From an uncultured Mycolicibacterium sp. (GTDB lineage Bacteria; Actinomycetota; Actinomycetes; Mycobacteriales; Mycobacteriaceae), in assembly GCF_937941905.1 (NCBI RefSeq), contig NZ_CALDGS010000014.1, positions 1-17,987 of the forward strand: a DNA stretch of 17,987 nt, in the 5' to 3' direction. How positions within the stretch are numbered: the stretch's first letter is position 1; each line of letters begins with the position of its first letter. Shown here in pieces: positions 15,405-17,987 of this stretch. Below the pieces are notes generated by a model that saw only the letters and a program-made list of their open reading frames with translations, was not told the origin of the DNA and searched no databases. The translations under genes were made by a program, and so were the position numbers.

Positions 15405-16991
15405 TCAGTCCGGCGGGACCGCCAGGTAGTGGCGGGACACCGGGGTGCCCTCGACGTGGCGGTACACGTGCTGCTCGATGAGCTGATCCTGACCGGTGAG
15501 CCGGGTGCGGTGCTGGTGCATGTGCTCGCCCCAGGACCGCACGATGAAGCTCTCCACGAACGTGCCCTCCTGCTCGACGCTGCGGTACAGCCGCCACTGC
15601 GCGGCGCCGGTGCGCTGCCGGGACCGGCCCAGCACCCGCATGGCCGCCAGGAACGCCGCCTCGTTCTCGGGCGCGACCCGGTAGGACACCAGCACCAGCA
15701 CCGGCCCGTCCAGCGGTTCGGGCTCGAACACCAGGTTCGGCTCCGGCCAGTGCGTCGACGGGCGCAGGTCCAGCCGCCCGGTCTGCGGGTGCAGCGGCCA
15801 CCACGCCAGGGAGACCGCGCATCCGGCCAGCAGCGCGGCGCTCACCACCAGGCTGATCACGCTCGAGGTGGCCCCGGCCAGCAGGCCCCAGGCCAGCGAG
15901 CCGATCGCCTGCCCGCCCATGAACACCAGCTGGTACACCGACAGGCCGCGGGCCCGTACCCAGCCCGGCAGGCTCAGCTGCATCGACGCGTTGAGCGTCG
16001 ACAGCGACAGCAGCCAGGACGCTCCACCGACCAGCAGCGCCACCAGCACCGCGGCGAACACCGGCACCACCGCCAGCACCACGGTGGTGGCGGTGTAGCC
16101 GACCGCCCCGATCAGCAGCAGCGCGTTGTGGCCGAACCGGATGCGCAACCGTGACAGCACGAACCCGCCCAGCACCGCGCCAACCCCCAGCGCGCCGAGC
16201 AGCACGCCGTAGCCGGACGACGACAGTCCCAGCCGGTCGGCGGCGATCACCGGCAGCAGCCCCCACAGCGCGCTGGCCGGGGCGATGAACAGCCCGGTGC
16301 GCAGCAGGATGCGCCGCACCACGGGGGAGGAGCGGATGAACCGGCCGCCCGCACCCAGCGCGGCCAGCACCCGCTCCGGGGGCAGCTCCTGCTCGGGCGC
16401 CGGACGGCGCCACCACACCAGCACCGCCACGATGCCCAGGAACGACACCGCGTTCAGCGCGAACACCACGGTCGGCCCGGCCACCGCCACCAGCACCCCG
16501 GCGATCGCCGGGCCGATCGCCCGGGCCCCGTTGACGCTCATGCTGCCCAGCGCCGCCGCGGCCGGGATCTGCCGGGCCGGAACGAGATCGGGCTGGATCG
16601 CCTGCCAGGCCGGCGCGGTGAGCGCCTGACCGCAGCCCACCAGGAACAGCAGGGTCAGCAGCACCGCCGGGGTGGCCAGCCCGGTTCCGGTCAGCGACGC
16701 CAGCAGCGCCACCCCGGCGGCCATCGCGCCCTGGGTGGCGATCAGCAGCCGGCGCCGGTCGATGAGATCGGCCAGCACCCCCGACGGCAGCGCGAGCAGC
16801 ATCACCGGCAGCGTGGTGGCGGTCTGCACCAGCGGCACCAGCACCGCCGCGCCCGGATCGGACACCAGCATCCACTGGGCGCCCACGGTCTGCATCCAGG
16901 TGCCCAGATTGGACACGAACTGGGCGATCCACAGCGCCCGGAACACCGGTGAGCGCAGCGGCGCCCACGTCGAGACCGGCGCGGTGGTCAC
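15405..16991 (-). CDS. MFS transporter (MFS_3/PF05977-like) with C-terminal ABM-like domain
   Basis: Predicted 528-residue membrane protein. About the first 400 residues hold a major facilitator core of roughly 10-12 hydrophobic segments. A motif A-like loop GVLADLIDRRR is at 71-81. The C-terminal portion, about 429-528, is soluble and looks like a dimeric alpha/beta-barrel (antibiotic biosynthesis monooxygenase-like) domain, beginning GPVLVLVSYRVAPENE and including H-rich SWGEHMHQHRTR. That arrangement is known in the PF05977 transmembrane secretion effector family related to EntS-type siderophore exporters. Substrate is unknown. It starts with GTG ten bases after the doxX stop, so it is probably the third gene of dtd-doxX-MFS. 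No clear Shine-Dalgarno is visible, suggesting coupled or reinitiated translation. Confidence 0.92.
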   Translation of the reverse strand: MTTAPVSTWAPLRSPVFRALWIAQFVSNLGTWMQTVGAQWMLVSDPGAAVLVPLVQTATTLPVMLLALPSGVLADLIDRRRLLIATQGAMAAGVALLASLTGTGLATPAVLLTLLFLVGCGQALTAPAWQAIQPDLVPARQIPAAAALGSMSVNGARAIGPAIAGVLVAVAGPTVVFALNAVSFLGIVAVLVWWRRPAPEQELPPERVLAALGAGGRFIRSSPVVRRILLRTGLFIAPASALWGLLPVIAADRLGLSSSGYGVLLGALGVGAVLGGFVLSRLRIRFGHNALLLIGAVGYTATTVVLAVVPVFAAVLVALLVGGASWLLSLSTLNASMQLSLPGWVRARGLSVYQLVFMGGQAIGSLAWGLLAGATSSVISLVVSAALLAGCAVSLAWWPLHPQTGRLDLRPSTHWPEPNLVFEPEPLDGPVLVLVSYRVAPENEAAFLAAMRVLGRSRQRTGAAQWRLYRSVEQEGTFVESFIVRSWGEHMHQHRTRLTGQDQLIEQHVYRHVEGTPVSRHYLAVPPD

Positions 16992-17001
16992 CCGGCGGCC
17001 G

Positions 17002-17409
17002 TCACCGGCGCCGGCGGGCCAGCACCGCGTCGACCGACCACGCCCCGGCGCCGAGCACCACCAGCGCCAGGAAGAAGAAGCAGAACAGCACCGCGGGCTC
17101 GCCCTTGTTGGCGATCGGCCAGAAGCCGTTCGGCAGGTGCATCCAGAAGTAGGCGACGGCCATCTGGCCGGCGGCGACGAACGCCGCGGCCCGGGTGAAC
17201 AGGCCGACCGTGATGAGCAGGCCGGTGACCAGCTCGATCAGCCCGGCCCACCAGAACGGCCAGGTGCCGGCCGGGATCGCCTCCCCGCCGGGCCAGCCGA
17301 ACAGCTTCGCCGTGCCGTGGACGAGGAACAACAGCCCGAACACGATGCGCACGATCGACAGCACCGCGGGGGCGAATGCGTCGAGCCGGTCGTCCGGAGT
17401 CGTCGTCAT
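17002..17409 (-). CDS. DoxX family membrane protein
   Basis: Predicted 135-residue small membrane protein with four transmembrane segments at about 14-31, 52-71, 74-92 and 105-123 and a positively charged C-terminus (ARRRR). The family motif HGTAKLFGWPGG starts at 31. DoxX-family proteins have been linked to redox control and thiol or sulfur metabolism; MRC complex members in mycobacteria belong to the family, but this gene's role is unknown. The ATG at 17409 is chosen because GAGG (17421-17418) lies eight bases before it; a GTG at 17418 would add three residues but overlaps that ribosome binding site. The Shine-Dalgarno overlaps the dtd stop (TGAGG), suggesting coupling. Confidence 0.9.
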   Translation of the reverse strand: MTTTPDDRLDAFAPAVLSIVRIVFGLLFLVHGTAKLFGWPGGEAIPAGTWPFWWAGLIELVTGLLITVGLFTRAAAFVAAGQMAVAYFWMHLPNGFWPIANKGEPAVLFCFFFLALVVLGAGAWSVDAVLARRRR

Positions 17410-17419
17410 CACCTGCACC

Positions 17420-17851
17420 TCACACTTCCAACAGCACCGTCACCGGGCCGTCGTTGACCAGTGAGACTTTCATATCAGCCCCGAACACGCCGCACTCGAC
17501 CTTCGCGCCGAGCCGGCGCAGTTCCGCGGCGAAGGCGTCCACGAGCGGCTCGGCCACCTGGCGCGGGGCCGCGGCGTTCCAGGACGGCCGGCGGCCCTTC
17601 TCGGTGTTGGCGTACAGGGTGAACTGGCTGACCACCAGGATCGGGGCGTCGATGTCGGCCGCGCTGCGCTCGTCGTCGAGAATCCGCAGCCGCCAGAGCT
17701 TCTCGGCCAGCCGGGCGGCCTTGGCGGTGTCGTCGTCGTGGGTCACCCCGACCAGGGCGAGCAGCCCCTGGGTCGCGGGCCGGATCTCGCCGACCACGGT
17801 GCCGTCCACCGTCACGCTCGCCTCGGTCACCCGCTGCACCAGAGCCCGCAT
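17420..17851 (-). CDS. dtd: D-aminoacyl-tRNA deacylase (D-tyrosyl-tRNA deacylase)
   Basis: Predicted 143-residue DTD, a cytosolic homodimeric enzyme that removes D-amino acids and mischarged glycine from tRNA. The N-terminus MRALVQRVTEASVTVDG is typical. The two signature motifs are intact: SQFTL at 75-79 and NDGPVT at 133-138 with the chiral-proofreading Gly135-Pro136 pair. Length equals the usual mycobacterial 143. The ATG at 17851 is preferred; an ATG at 17860 would add three residues. It is the first gene of an apparent dtd-doxX-MFS unit, with ten-base gaps. Confidence 0.97.
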   Translation of the reverse strand: MRALVQRVTEASVTVDGTVVGEIRPATQGLLALVGVTHDDDTAKAARLAEKLWRLRILDDERSAADIDAPILVVSQFTLYANTEKGRRPSWNAAAPRQVAEPLVDAFAAELRRLGAKVECGVFGADMKVSLVNDGPVTVLLEV

Positions 17852-17858
17852 GCCGCCC

Positions 17859-17864
17859 ATTGTG
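17859..17864 (-). promoter_or_regulatory. Candidate leaderless -10 element of dtd
   Basis: On the minus strand CACAAT fits the ANNNT core and matches TATAAT at four positions. It is followed by seven bases and the ATG at 17851-17849, the spacing also seen at glnA2 and glnE. Confidence 0.45.
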
Positions 17865-17879
17865 GCGGGGCGGGCCGGA

Positions 17880-17925
17880 AACCGAAGAAGCCGGGTGGCG
17901 AAAACGCCACCCGGCTCCTCCGGTT
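17880..17925. terminator. Strong hairpin upstream of dtd
   Basis: AGCCGGGTGGCG (17889-17900) and CGCCACCCGGCT (17905-17916) form a perfect 12-pair stem with an AAAA loop. An outer stem AACCG (17880-17884) with CGGTT (17921-17925) extends it across a 4x4 internal loop. There is no T-run. It probably ends transcription of a gene beyond the right edge, insulating dtd. Confidence 0.7.
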
Positions 17926-17937
17926 GGGGTCCGGCGC

Positions 17938-17987
17938 GTCGCGTCGGCGGGGCCGACTGGACGTCGCGTCGGCGGGGCCGACTAGAC
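17938..17987. repeat. 25-bp tandem repeat, continuing past the window edge
   Basis: Two adjacent 25-base units (17938-17962 and 17963-17987) differ at one base only (CTGGAC versus CTAGAC at the end). Each contains the dyad GTCGGC-GGG-GCCGAC (17943-17957 and 17968-17982). No further copy precedes 17938, and the array reaches the last base, so its full length is unknown. Confidence 0.9.

Overview
The window is a high-GC actinobacterial chromosome segment, almost certainly from a non-tuberculous mycobacterium (Mycobacteriaceae). PanB, the Hip1/CaeA protease and its paralogue, GlnA2 and GlnE all align closely, from memory, with their M. tuberculosis counterparts. Their order (CYTH-CHAD protein, panB, hip1, hip1 paralogue, glnA2, glnE) matches the M. 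tuberculosis Rv2226-Rv2221c block. The exact species cannot be told from the sequence alone. There are 12 protein-coding genes, no RNA genes, no insertion sequence and no CRISPR array. Coding density is high and no gene-free stretch reaches 300 bases.

Left part (1-5400): a CYTH-CHAD protein (minus) is divergent from a two-gene plus-strand unit, a fatty-acyl-AMP ligase (FAAL) and a PaaG-like crotonase-family protein. That unit is convergent with panB (minus), and the two stop codons share one CTAG. The FAAL-crotonase pair lies between the CYTH-CHAD gene and panB, which I recall as adjacent in M. tuberculosis.

Middle part (5399-10049): a wax ester synthase/diacylglycerol acyltransferase (WS/DGAT) runs divergently from panB. 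It is followed by two tandem cell-envelope serine proteases of the Hip1 type, one a predicted lipoprotein and the other with an ordinary signal peptide. The gap between the proteases holds a 14-bp perfect palindrome resembling a KstR operator.

Right part (10117-17987): glnA2 and glnE (nitrogen metabolism) run on the plus strand, and glnE overlaps an F420-type luciferase-like oxidoreductase by ATGA. These converge on a minus-strand unit dtd-doxX-MFS transporter. The window ends in a strong hairpin and a 25-bp tandem repeat that runs off the edge.

A recurring feature is leaderless promoter architecture. Several starts (FAAL, WS/DGAT, glnA2, glnE, dtd, and more weakly both proteases) have a TANNNT/ANNNT -10 element only 6-8 bases before the start codon and no Shine-Dalgarno sequence. 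The CYTH-CHAD, panB and doxX genes instead have clear Shine-Dalgarno sequences. I found no convincing wholly new multi-gene system. The most unusual items are the FAAL-crotonase unit without a nearby polyketide synthase, the perfect hairpin abutting the crotonase start, the KstR-like palindrome, the candidate GlnR box at glnA2, and the terminal tandem repeat.
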